Part shown: piece by piece, positions 45,635 through 53,360 of the stretch
How positions within the stretch are numbered: position 1 is the first letter of the stretch
How the letters are laid out: every line of letters starts with the position of its first letter
NCBI RefSeq assembly: GCF_018476645.1
Contig: NZ_JAHCTB010000002.1
Coordinates: 604,712 to 668,711 of the forward strand
DNA from: Aequorivita echinoideorum
GTDB lineage: Bacteria; Bacteroidota; Bacteroidia; Flavobacteriales; Flavobacteriaceae
DNA: 64,000 bases
Direction: 5' to 3'
The notes under the pieces: model-generated
What the model saw: only the letters and a program-made list of their open reading frames with translations
Databases searched by the model: none
Told to the model about the DNA's origin: nothing
Translations under genes and position numbers: made by a program

Positions 45635-47179
45635 TTAAACCCACTCCTTCGGATTCTGTAAAACGGCAACCAACTTCGCTTCCTCGCTTCCCGCTTTCGG
45701 ATGATGATCATATTTCCACTGCACTACCGGTGGCAAACTCATTAAAATACTCTCAATGCGGCCATTGGTCCTTAACCCGAACAGCGTGCCCTTATCGTGA
45801 ACCAAATTGAACTCTACATACCGCCCACGGCGGATTTCCTGCCAATCCCGTTGCTCTTTGGAATATGGTATATCCTTTCTTTTTTCAACGATGGGAAGAT
45901 AGCAATCCAAAAAACTGTTGCCCACCTCGGTCACAAAATGATACCAATCCTGCATTTTCATCGCTTCATTTTCCTTCAAATAATCGAAAAACAATCCGCC
46001 AATGCCACGTGCCTCATTCCTGTGCGCATTCCAAAAGTACTCATCGCACCGTTTTTTGTAGTTCTCATAAAATGTGGGATTGTGTTTATCGCAAGCATTT
46101 TTGCAAATTTTATGAAAATGTTTGGCATCTTCCTCAAAGAGATAATAGGGCGTTAAATCTTGTCCGCCGCCAAACCAGCTATCTACAATATTACCTTCGG
46201 CATCGTACATTTCAAAATAGCGCCAGTTAGCGTGAACCGTGGGCACAAAGGGATTTTTCGGGTGAAGCACCAGACTGAGTCCGCAAGCAAAGAAATCGGC
46301 ATCCTTTACGCCAAAATATTGTTGCATGCTTTCCGGCAACTTCCCAAATACCTCGCTGGTGTTTACGCCGCCTTTTTCAAAAACAGCACCGTTCTCAAAA
46401 ACGCGTGTTCTGCCGCCACCACCTTCGGGTCGGGTCCAATTATCTTCCTTGAATTTTGCCGAACCATCCATTTCTTCCAAAGCGGAAGTGATCTGGTTTT
46501 GGAGATTTTTAATGTATGTAACAAATTGTTTTTTCATAAAAGTTTCTTTTTCTGCAAAATTGTTCACTTTATTCTTTGTAGATGAATCTCCTGCAAGGTG
46601 TTGCCGCAGGCCACCTTGTAGGTCTTCACTGCCCAAAACTTCCTCAATTACATCTATTTTTCCTTTGTGCGAATCTTTCATATTTTCTAATGAATCGAAG
46701 AGATTGTTTATGACATATTCCTTAGAGATATTAAAATATTCTGGTTGACTCTTTTTCAAATAATGATGAAATGAAGAATATTTAAAATTTTTGTAATCCT
46801 CAAATTCTGATGGATTTTTATGTATATAAATCAATAAATTTTTTAAATAATTCTCATCCGTTATTTTTTTTCTTTTGAAATGCTTTTCGAATAAACTTCC
46901 AGTTCTTCCTACAAATTTGTTATATGCCTTTGCATAGGCATTTAAAAAATTGGAAATGTTTTTGGTAAATTCATTTCCTTGAGAATCAACTTTTATTAGA
47001 AAGTGAAAGTGGTTATCCATCAAACAATAAGCATAAACCTCAACATTTGATGACATATATTTTCCAAATAACTGAAGAAAATAACGCTTGTTCTCATCAG
47101 TTTTAAAAATAGTAGCTCCATTTATTCCACGGTTGTATATATGGTAATAATGCGATTGTTCTATTTTTTCTATCCTCAT
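45635..47179 (-). CDS. hemF: In-frame fusion of a REP-associated tyrosine transposase (RAYT) with coproporphyrinogen III oxidase
   Basis: One uninterrupted frame of 514 residues. Residues 1-about 180 are a Y1/IS200-like RAYT: HYYHIYNRGINGA start, HUH motif His57-x-His59 in MDNHFHFL, tyrosine helix AYAKAYN (Tyr82/Tyr86), and GSLFEKHFKR. Residues 187-197 are encoded by a REP palindrome. Residues 215-514 are full-length oxygen-dependent HemF (300 residues, with WFGGGQDLTPYYLF and RRGRYVEFNLVHDKGT), which makes protoporphyrinogen IX from coproporphyrinogen III. The internal ATG at 46537 could give HemF alone; that is probably how the enzyme is made. Confidence 0.88.
   Translation of the reverse strand: MRIEKIEQSHYYHIYNRGINGATIFKTDENKRYFLQLFGKYMSSNVEVYAYCLMDNHFHFLIKVDSQGNEFTKNISNFLNAYAKAYNKFVGRTGSLFEKHFKRKKITDENYLKNLLIYIHKNPSEFEDYKNFKYSSFHHYLKKSQPEYFNISKEYVINNLFDSLENMKDSHKGKIDVIEEVLGSEDLQGGLRQHLAGDSSTKNKVNNFAEKETFMKKQFVTYIKNLQNQITSALEEMDGSAKFKEDNWTRPEGGGGRTRVFENGAVFEKGGVNTSEVFGKLPESMQQYFGVKDADFFACGLSLVLHPKNPFVPTVHANWRYFEMYDAEGNIVDSWFGGGQDLTPYYLFEEDAKHFHKICKNACDKHNPTFYENYKKRCDEYFWNAHRNEARGIGGLFFDYLKENEAMKMQDWYHFVTEVGNSFLDCYLPIVEKRKDIPYSKEQRDWQEIRRGRYVEFNLVHDKGTLFGLRTNGRIESILMSLPPVVQWKYDHHPKAGSEEAKLVAVLQNPKEWV
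46590..46622 (-). repeat. REP palindrome inside the RAYT-HemF reading frame
   Basis: A 33-base element with arms CCTGCAAGGTG and CACCTTGTAGG (one mismatch) around TTGCCGCAGGC-type interior. It is read in frame and encodes LQGGLRQHLAG. It marks the 3' end of the transposase part and matches the copies at 47198-47267 and 48038-48085 in its arms. Confidence 0.85.
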
Positions 47180-47197
47180 AATAATCGTTAAATTAAA

Positions 47198-47267
47198 CCT
47201 ACAAGGTCTTAGAGACCCTTGCAGGATGTCTTGGAGACCTTGCAGGATGTCTTAGAGACCTTGCAGG
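47198..47267 (-). repeat. REP array at the 5' end of the RAYT gene and 3' end of the EI24 gene
   Basis: A complete palindrome at 47198-47225 (CCTACAAGGTCT ... AGACCCTTGCAGG) is followed by two 21-base tandem units (ATGTCTTGGAGACCTTGCAG plus G, then the same with TTAGAG). The array starts 19 bases upstream of the RAYT start codon and supplies the last codons and the stop of the EI24 gene. Confidence 0.88.
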
Positions 47268-48003
47268 AAGAGTCGATAACCTTCAACGTTTCCGTACTCG
47301 CAGCGGTTACAGATAGCGGCAACACCATAATAATTCCAATAACGGGTATTAGCAGCATCAGCATGAAAACTATTCCATTACCAATAGCCAAACCGCGATT
47401 TCTCTTAACAAATTGTATGCTTTCCCGATACTTGAAATGTCGTTCCAAGGTATAATCCATATTCCCAAAACCAGCGTAGTAACTTTGCATCACAAATAGC
47501 AATACCGAAGAAATTACACCAACCACAGGGATAAATCCTATCAAAATTATGGGAATGGTAAGCAGTAATTCCATCAACAAATTGCGCACATTAATGCGCA
47601 CTCCGCGCCATAACTGTTCCGTATTTGTGGTTTTTCTATGTGAATGATTTTCCCCAAAAAGGTGCTTTTCAATTTTCTCCGAAACCGGACTCATAAAAGG
47701 TGCGCTCAAAGCCATAACTATATGGCGGTAGAGAATTATTCCCAATGTGACGATGATAATTCCCCCAATGAAATTACTTATGGATCTAAAAGTTTCAGCA
47801 CCCCACTCCCAAAACCAGATTTTAGAAATAATGGCTCCCAAATTATCGCTCAAGCCCCACGCTGAAAAACCAATCAAAACCGCAGTTAAAAAACTGATTG
47901 CCATAGGCACGCCAAAATACTTCCAAAGCTTAAGTTTATTGATAAGCGCAAAAGTCCCGCCGTATGCTTTTATTGCTTTTAGAATGTTTGTGAGCATATG
48001 CAT
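47209..48003 (-). CDS. EI24/CysZ-like membrane protein with a REP-encoded C-terminal tail
   Basis: A 264-residue integral membrane protein of the EI24 domain family (about four to six helices; SAPFMSPVSEKIEKHLFGE and VVGVISSVLLFVMQSYYAGFGNMDYTLERH are typical). E. coli CysZ of this family imports sulfate; the function here is unknown. The last 20 or so residues are a 7-residue repeat, SCKVSKT, read from the 21-base REP units, with the stop codon inside the repeat. The native C-terminus was therefore replaced or extended by the repeat. The next REP cluster lies just upstream of the start codon. Confidence 0.85.
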   Translation of the reverse strand: MHMLTNILKAIKAYGGTFALINKLKLWKYFGVPMAISFLTAVLIGFSAWGLSDNLGAIISKIWFWEWGAETFRSISNFIGGIIIVTLGIILYRHIVMALSAPFMSPVSEKIEKHLFGENHSHRKTTNTEQLWRGVRINVRNLLMELLLTIPIILIGFIPVVGVISSVLLFVMQSYYAGFGNMDYTLERHFKYRESIQFVKRNRGLAIGNGIVFMLMLLIPVIGIIMVLPLSVTAASTETLKVIDSSCKVSKTSCKVSKTSCKGL

Positions 48004-48012
48004 TTTTTATTT

Positions 48013-48085
48013 CGACTTGCAAGGTTTTTTCTTTATACCTACAAGGTCTTGGAGACCTTGCAGGATGTCTTGGAGACCTTGTAGG
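48013..48085 (-). repeat. REP cluster upstream of the EI24 gene
   Basis: It contains a half-element (CTTGCAAGGTTTTTT at about 48016-48030), a full palindrome at 48038-48064 (CCTACAAGGTCT, TGG, AGACCTTGCAGG) and one 21-base unit ending in CCTTGTAGG at 48085. It lies between the EI24 start (48003) and the stop of the upstream gene (48091). Confidence 0.88.
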
Positions 48086-48090
48086 ATAGA

Positions 48091-48591
48091 TTATTCAATA
48101 TAAACCAATTTATTTCTGTGACTTTCAATTTCCTCAACATTTGCAACCCTTTGCGCTTCATCCATTTTAACTTTCAGAAAATCAATAACTTCTTCTTCGG
48201 AAGCATCTTTAAGTTCTTTAAAATAATTTCTTCCCATTTTATTGTTATGAAGGTCCATAGCCTTTTCCAAAGGTTTATTCGGCATTAATTTTTCGTGAAA
48301 TGAAGTTATCTTTTCCGCCCACGCAATCGATTTGTTAGTCCTACTTGGTTTTAATGACCTTCCACGAGCAGTAGTGTATTTGCATATCAAAATATTCCAC
48401 AGCGCATGCCTAAAAGCGTTGGTACTATTGTTTTTGTGATGTTCCTTTCCAAAAAGAGAATCACAGATTTCCATCGTTTTTTTCGTTGCCTTGAATGTGG
48501 GCCAAACCATCAACGGGTTTTGCAGACCCACCGCCGCCAGTCGCCATAATTTAGCGAAATTCAGCTCACTTATGCGCGACAGCATATTCAT
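48091..48591 (-). CDS. DUF6973-like protein
   Basis: A 166-residue soluble protein with conserved-looking blocks FRHALWNILICKYT (about 60-75), AWAEKITSFHE and KAMDLHNNKMGRNYF. The arrangement of His, Trp, Glu and Asn recalls DUF6973 proteins, which have no known function. The gene starts directly at the end of hemE and ends 6 bases before the REP cluster. Family assignment is from memory of the motif and is moderate. Confidence 0.65.
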   Translation of the reverse strand: MNMLSRISELNFAKLWRLAAVGLQNPLMVWPTFKATKKTMEICDSLFGKEHHKNNSTNAFRHALWNILICKYTTARGRSLKPSRTNKSIAWAEKITSFHEKLMPNKPLEKAMDLHNNKMGRNYFKELKDASEEEVIDFLKVKMDEAQRVANVEEIESHRNKLVYIE

Positions 48592-49620
48592 TTACCCAAC
48601 CCGGTATTCCTTTACTGCTTCAATAAAAGCACCGGCATTTTCCAACGGAATATTCGGTAAAATACCATGTCCGAGGTTTACAATATATCGGTCTTTTCCG
48701 AATTCATCAATCATTTTCTTTACCATCTTCTTTATTTCTGAAGGTGGGCTAAAGAGTCGCGTAGGGTCAAAATTTCCCTGAAGGGTGATTTTTCCGCCAG
48801 TCAAATAACGTGCGTTTTTTGGTGAACAGGTCCAATCCACGCCCAACGCCGAGGCGCCACTTTTTGACATTACATCCAGCGCAAACCAACATCCTTTCCC
48901 GAAAGCGATAACGTGTGTTTCATCTTTTAGGGCATCAATAATCTGCTGAATGTATTTCCAACTGAATTCTTGATAATCCGAAGGCGAAAGCATACCGCCC
49001 CAACTATCAAACACCTGCACGGCATTTACGCCAGACTTCACTTTTTCCTTTAAATAAAGAATGGTGGTATCCGTAATTTTTTGAAGCAATTGGTGCGCTT
49101 CTGTAGGTTTTGTAAAGCAGAATTGCTTTGCGATGTCAAAGTTTTTGGAACCTTGCCCCTGCACACAATAGCACAAAATAGTCCACGGGCTGCCCGCAAA
49201 ACCAATCAGCGGAATCTCATTGTTCAATTTTTCCTTTGTCATTTTTATGGCGTCCATCACATACCCCAATGTTTCGTTGATGTCTGGCACAATAACGCGT
49301 TCCAAATCTTTCGCAGCGCGGATGGGGTCCGGTAGCCAAGGCCCCACACCGGGCTTCATCTCTACGTGAATATTCATCGCCTGCGGAATCACCAAAATAT
49401 CGCTAAACAATATCGCGGCATCCATTCCGTATCGGCGGATGGGCTGTACGGTAATTTCGCTTGCAAGTTCAGGCGTTTGGCAGCGCGTGAAAAAATCGTA
49501 TTTCTGTTTTATTTCTTGGAATTCCGGTAAATACCTTCCTGCTTGGCGCATCATCCAGACGGGCGGTCTTTCCACGGTTTCACCGCGTAGTGCTTTTAAA
49601 AATAGGTCGTTTTTTATCAT
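48592..49620 (-). CDS. hemE: Uroporphyrinogen decarboxylase
   Basis: A 342-residue enzyme that decarboxylates uroporphyrinogen III to coproporphyrinogen III. The signature [16 protein letters not shown] (about 19-34) contains the substrate-binding Arg residues, and [12 protein letters not shown] and [10 protein letters not shown] are also present. A heptamer-repeat tract begins within 9 bases upstream of the start codon, so the promoter or leader has been rearranged. Confidence 0.96.
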   Translation of the reverse strand: MIKNDLFLKALRGETVERPPVWMMRQAGRYLPEFQEIKQKYDFFTRCQTPELASEITVQPIRRYGMDAAILFSDILVIPQAMNIHVEMKPGVGPWLPDPIRAAKDLERVIVPDINETLGYVMDAIKMTKEKLNNEIPLIGFAGSPWTILCYCVQGQGSKNFDIAKQFCFTKPTEAHQLLQKITDTTILYLKEKVKSGVNAVQVFDSWGGMLSPSDYQEFSWKYIQQIIDALKDETHVIAFGKGCWFALDVMSKSGASALGVDWTCSPKNARYLTGGKITLQGNFDPTRLFSPPSEIKKMVKKMIDEFGKDRYIVNLGHGILPNIPLENAGAFIEAVKEYRVG

Positions 49621-49628
49621 TTTTTTTT

Positions 49629-49746
49629 AGCTTTTGGCTGTTGGGTTTTGGGTTTTGGCTGTTGGGTTTTGGCTGTTGGCTTTTGGGTTTTGCTTTTGGC
49701 TTTTGGCTCTTGGCTCTTGGCTCTTGGCTCTTGGCTGTTGGCTCTT
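49629..49746 (+). repeat. Heptamer tract, 17 units of GGCTNTT type
   Basis: Units such as GGCTGTT, GGGTTTT, GGCTTTT and GGCTCTT (four in a row) follow with strict 7-base spacing; only one unit is 6 bases. It fills the gap between hemE and the four-helix-bundle gene and touches the stop codon of the latter. Confidence 0.85.
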
Positions 49747-50105
49747 TAACTATGTGTTTTTATTTTTGTTATTAGACTATTGATCATTTTTGCTTCAGAA
49801 TTTAATATTTGAAATAAATCATTTAGCTCTGTTTCCTGTAAAAAATCCAACCGTATGCAAATAGTTAATTGGGTTTCTACTTCAAACAATGAACCCATGG
49901 CAATTTCCAAAAATCGTTTAAATTCTATTTCACTATTTCTGCTACAGCCCTCAGCTATGTTTGAAGGTATAGAAATGGCAGCTCTTGTAATTTGACTTTT
50001 TAAACCAAATCGTTCATCAATAGGGAGTTTTACCGAAATTTCATATATTTTTTCAACAATGAAAATTCCATTTTTCCATATTTCAAGCTCTCGGAAGTTT
50101 CTCAT
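49746..50105 (-). CDS. Four-helix-bundle protein (23S rRNA intervening-sequence protein type)
   Basis: A 119-residue protein with the family pattern FRELEIWKNGIFIVEKIYEIS, FGLKSQITRAAISIPSNIAEG and FLEIAMGSLFEVETQL. Such proteins occur in intervening sequences of 23S rRNA, as dispersed solitary genes, and as relatives of the Avd accessory protein of diversity-generating retroelements. It lies between hemD and hemE and is bordered by heptamer repeats in opposite orientations, which makes it look like an inserted unit. Function is unknown. Confidence 0.9.
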   Translation of the reverse strand: MRNFRELEIWKNGIFIVEKIYEISVKLPIDERFGLKSQITRAAISIPSNIAEGCSRNSEIEFKRFLEIAMGSLFEVETQLTICIRLDFLQETELNDLFQILNSEAKMINSLITKIKTHS

Positions 50106-50198
50106 TATTTTCGCAATTAAGTGTGTTGGCTCTGTGTCGCTAACTTATTCTGTTATTTGATAGTATTTGTAATTTTGGATTTTTTGGATTTTTTTTCT

Positions 50199-50226
50199 AA
50201 GAGCTAACGGCCAAGAGCTAAAAGCC
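50199..50226 (-). repeat. Heptamer tract, four units, inverted relative to 49629-49746
   Basis: On the minus strand the units are GGCTTTT, AGCTCTT, GGCCGTT, AGCTCTT. The tract overlaps the hemD stop codon and lies upstream of the four-helix-bundle gene. Confidence 0.7.
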
Positions 50227-50898
50227 ATTCAAGCTTTTCACCGTTTTCGTAATTACACTTTCTATAGTCGTGGTGTTTGCTATTACCACGTTTTCTGTAT
50301 ATTTTTTGGCTTCATTGGCAGTTGATTTTCCTATACAAATCATCATTGTTGAATATATATGGTTACCTGCGGCATTACCTTGCAGGTTTGCTTCGCAATA
50401 GCTTCTCACGCCACTTGGACTGAAAATAAGAATGGCGTCAAAAGTTCTTTGGAATTTCTTCGGATTCAGTTTCGTTTTATATACTTCAATTTCTTTCAAT
50501 TCAATACCGTTCTCTCTCAATTTTGAAGGAATTTCATCCTTTCGAATATTTCCGCAGAAAAAATGAAACGATTCATTTTTATGATTCTCCACGATAAAAT
50601 CTGCCAATTCGGAAGCATATTCACTCATTTTATTCACCTTAAAACCATTTTGCTCCAAAAGTGATTTTGTTTTTTCACCCACACAGAAAGCGTTCTCGAC
50701 TGCGCTCGAATGGACATTTCCAACGAATGACTTGATGGCATTTTGGCTGGTAAAGATTGCATTTTCAATACTTTTAGGCGCTTCAAAAGAAACAAGGTCA
50801 ATATTTATGGCATCGTATTCCACCAGCGAAATCCCCGCGTTCAGCAATAGCGATTTTTGGTTCAGCTTCAATTTTTTAGTTGATAAAACCGTCGGCAT
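50218..50898 (-). CDS. hemD: Uroporphyrinogen-III synthase
   Basis: A 226-residue HemD, which cyclises hydroxymethylbilane to uroporphyrinogen III. Recognisable blocks are LSTKKLKLNQKSLLLNAGI, IFTSQNAIKSF, ILIFSPSGVRSY and ICIGKSTANEAKKY. The start overlaps trkA by 23 bases. Two segments coincide with repeat palindromes: residues about 63-70 (HSSAVENA) and about 172-180 (LQGNAAGNH). Both lie in loops between conserved blocks, so the enzyme probably still folds. Confidence 0.88.
   Translation of the reverse strand: MPTVLSTKKLKLNQKSLLLNAGISLVEYDAINIDLVSFEAPKSIENAIFTSQNAIKSFVGNVHSSAVENAFCVGEKTKSLLEQNGFKVNKMSEYASELADFIVENHKNESFHFFCGNIRKDEIPSKLRENGIELKEIEVYKTKLNPKKFQRTFDAILIFSPSGVRSYCEANLQGNAAGNHIYSTMMICIGKSTANEAKKYTENVVIANTTTIESVITKTVKSLNGF
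50361..50386 (-). repeat. REP-derived segment inside hemD
   Basis: On the minus strand it begins CCTGCAAGGTAATGCCGCAG. It matches the first 26 bases of the RAYT-linker REP at 22 of 26 positions. It is translated in frame. Confidence 0.65.
50690..50712 (-). repeat. TTCGAGCGCAGTCGAGAA-type palindromic repeat inside hemD
   Basis: On the minus strand TTCGAGCGCAGTCGAGAA is an imperfect palindrome of a kind that I recall as a frequent intergenic repeat in Flavobacteriaceae. Here it is translated in frame as part of HSSAVENA. Confidence 0.6.
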
Positions 50899-51580
50899 TG
50901 CTTTTTAGATATTTTTTGATGTCGCTATCCTTTCCAAAAACCACCAATATATCGCCCCGCTGGTACACCACGTCTGGCGTGGGGAGCCCAGCCACTTCGC
51001 GCTTTTCCAATTTTCTTCCCAAGAGATTGGTATGCTGTTTTTTCCGGATGATGGTAATGATGTTCAAGTTGTGGATTTCACGGAAGTTTGAGGATTGAAT
51101 GGTTTGCCCCACCAATTCCTTACTAACCTCAACTTCGGAAACCAGATATTCCTCATCAATTTCGAAATTGTCTATACTTCCCTTCAGGTTTATTTTTTTG
51201 GTAAACCGCTCGGCATATTCCTGCTCTGGGTGGATAATCTGATCCACGCCCATAGCTTCCAAAATAGTATCTTCCAACGCAGATGCAGAACGTGCGATGA
51301 TCTTTGCCTTTGTGAGTTTCTTGACGATTGCCGTGCTCATAATGGAGGCTCCGTTACGCTCGCCAATGGCAATAATTGCCAAGTCTGCATTGTTGAGCGG
51401 CAGCGCATTGTAGGCAGTTTCATTGGTTGCGTCGAGCGCTACGGCGTGGGCAACCTTGTTCTTTACAAGCTCCACTTTTTCCAGATCGTGATCTGCCACA
51501 ATCACCTCATTCCCAGTGTTGGATAGGTTAATGGCGAGGGACATTCCGAAGTTTCCGAGACCAATGACTACAATTTTCAT
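50876..51580 (-). CDS. trkA: Trk/Ktr potassium uptake regulatory subunit
   Basis: A 234-residue RCK protein. The N-terminal Rossmann domain has VIGLGNFGMSLAINL (GxGxxG) and the Asp at the end of strand 2 (VIVADHD) that selects NAD(H) or nucleotide. The C-terminal TrkA_C domain is at about 145-230. It gates the TrkH channel made by the gene 28 bases upstream. Its 3' end overlaps hemD. Confidence 0.93.
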   Translation of the reverse strand: MKIVVIGLGNFGMSLAINLSNTGNEVIVADHDLEKVELVKNKVAHAVALDATNETAYNALPLNNADLAIIAIGERNGASIMSTAIVKKLTKAKIIARSASALEDTILEAMGVDQIIHPEQEYAERFTKKINLKGSIDNFEIDEEYLVSEVEVSKELVGQTIQSSNFREIHNLNIITIIRKKQHTNLLGRKLEKREVAGLPTPDVVYQRGDILVVFGKDSDIKKYLKSNADGFIN

Positions 51581-51608
51581 ACTCTATTTTTTTCCGGCGG
51601 TAACCGAT

Positions 51609-53360
51609 TTAATTTATTAAAATATTCTCCTCGGGATAGGTATAATCCGTTTTCCCGACACTTTTCAGCAGACCTATCATTAAATTGAGCAGGCCAATCC
51701 TTCCAAAAAACATCAAAAAGATAATTACATATTTGCTGTTTTCCGAAAGTTGGGAGGTAATGCCCAGCGAAAGCCCAACGGTACTGAATGCAGAAAATAC
51801 TTCAAAAGCAATCTGTAACAGCGAGAATTCTGGATTAAAGATAAGCAACAGCAGGATACCCGTGCCAATGCAAGCAAGCGAAATGGATATAATGGCGAAA
51901 GCGCGCTGAACGGCTTCGGTGGCCACGCGGCGTGTTCCTATTTCAATGTATTTTTTGTCCTTCGCAATGGAAAATATATTTAGGGTTGCCAATGCAAAGG
52001 TGGTCGTTTTAATCCCGCCACCCGTGGAAGCTGGCGAAGCCCCTATCCACATTAAAAAAATCATAAACAGAATTCCGGGAATGGTAAAATCTGCGAAATC
52101 TACTGTATTGAACCCCGCAGTACGTGCCGTCACCGAAGAAAACATAGCCGTGGTAAACTTTCCGAAAGCGGTTTGATGGTTCAATAAATGCGTACGCTGT
52201 TCCGAAAAAAGAAAGAACAATGCCCCTGCAGCTATGAGGATTGCGGTGGTGTACAGAACGATTTTCGTGTTCAGATTTATTACGCGGGCGATAAAAACCT
52301 TTTTCTTTTTGTTGAGAATGTTATGTATAAATTGCTTGAGGTACTGAATGATGTTATCCGCAATATGATAGCCGAGGCCACCAAAAACGATGAGCGCCAT
52401 AACCACCCACTGCATATAGTAGTTAAAACGAAGGCTTATATCGTAAAGTCCATTTGATGCCAAGGAAAACCCAGCATTGCAATAGGCTGAAATGGCGTGG
52501 AAAATAGCAAAAAATCCTTTGCTTTTAAAGGAAGCGTTTTCTTCCAGGGAATGATAGATAAGCGCAGCACCAATGGCTTCCAGTACCAGTGAAAAAAGCA
52601 CTATCTGCATAACCGTTTTCATTACACTGTTCAGTTTTTCGTGGCCAATAATGTCTTTCATATAGAGACTTTCCTTGAAAGAAGCGCCACTTTTGAAGAA
52701 ATATGCGAAGAAGGAGGTAAAGGTAAGCATCCCCAGACCGCCCACTTGGAACAATATCATAATAACCGTTTGGCCGAAAGGTGTAAAATCCTTTGCGGTA
52801 TCTACTACTATCAGGCCTGTAACGGCTGTGGCGCTGGTAGCGGTAAAAAGCGCATCAGTAAATGTAATGCCCGCGGTGGTGGCGCTTGGCAATAACAGCA
52901 AAAACGTTCCGGCAAGTGCAATAATGGCAAAACTACCCACGAAGAGAATGGCGGGATTGAAGTACAGGCCATATATTTTCCGAAGAAAAAAAGTGAGGCG
53001 GATAAAAAAGTAAATGAGAAGTCCATATTCTATGACGTAGCGCGCATTGAAAAAAGTTTCCACGAAAGAGGTTTCGTAGTTGGCCAAAATAATAATTACT
53101 TCCAGAAATACGAGAAGCAATAGTATGATTAGGCTTATACGCGTGCTTCGCCTGACCGTAGTTTCGTTTTTAAACCTGTAATATTTGTAGCAATTGAAGG
53201 CGATAAGCGCAAAAAGTAGGGTGGGCAACACAATGAGTTTATAATGCCTAAAATCCTTGAAGTTTTCGTACCCAAAATCGAAAATAAGAAATGCGAGAAG
53301 AATCAAGTCCAGAAACCAGACTGCAATGTCTGTGGTCTTTGTTTTGTTCCAAAGACTCAT
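51609..53360 (-). CDS. trkH: Trk/Ktr-type potassium transporter membrane subunit
   Basis: A 583-residue membrane protein with an N-terminal pair of extra helices and a KtrB/TrkH core of four M-P-M repeats. Selectivity-filter segments can be read (SATAVTGLIVVDT; SAYCNAGFSL; RTAGFNTVDF; STVGLSLGI), each with the filter Gly. It imports potassium together with TrkA. Its start overlaps the hemC stop by 4 bases (ATGA), which places potassium uptake inside the haem operon. Confidence 0.94.
   Translation of the reverse strand: MSLWNKTKTTDIAVWFLDLILLAFLIFDFGYENFKDFRHYKLIVLPTLLFALIAFNCYKYYRFKNETTVRRSTRISLIILLLLVFLEVIIILANYETSFVETFFNARYVIEYGLLIYFFIRLTFFLRKIYGLYFNPAILFVGSFAIIALAGTFLLLLPSATTAGITFTDALFTATSATAVTGLIVVDTAKDFTPFGQTVIMILFQVGGLGMLTFTSFFAYFFKSGASFKESLYMKDIIGHEKLNSVMKTVMQIVLFSLVLEAIGAALIYHSLEENASFKSKGFFAIFHAISAYCNAGFSLASNGLYDISLRFNYYMQWVVMALIVFGGLGYHIADNIIQYLKQFIHNILNKKKKVFIARVINLNTKIVLYTTAILIAAGALFFLFSEQRTHLLNHQTAFGKFTTAMFSSVTARTAGFNTVDFADFTIPGILFMIFLMWIGASPASTGGGIKTTTFALATLNIFSIAKDKKYIEIGTRRVATEAVQRAFAIISISLACIGTGILLLLIFNPEFSLLQIAFEVFSAFSTVGLSLGITSQLSENSKYVIIFLMFFGRIGLLNLMIGLLKSVGKTDYTYPEENILIN

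Noticed and set aside
46590..46622. The palindrome as an intrinsic terminator of the RAYT gene
   Set aside because: No T-run follows on either strand, and the element lies within an open frame continuing into hemF.
47198..47267. Tandem repeats as a CRISPR array
   Set aside because: Units are contiguous 21-base repeats without unique spacers, and no cas gene is near.
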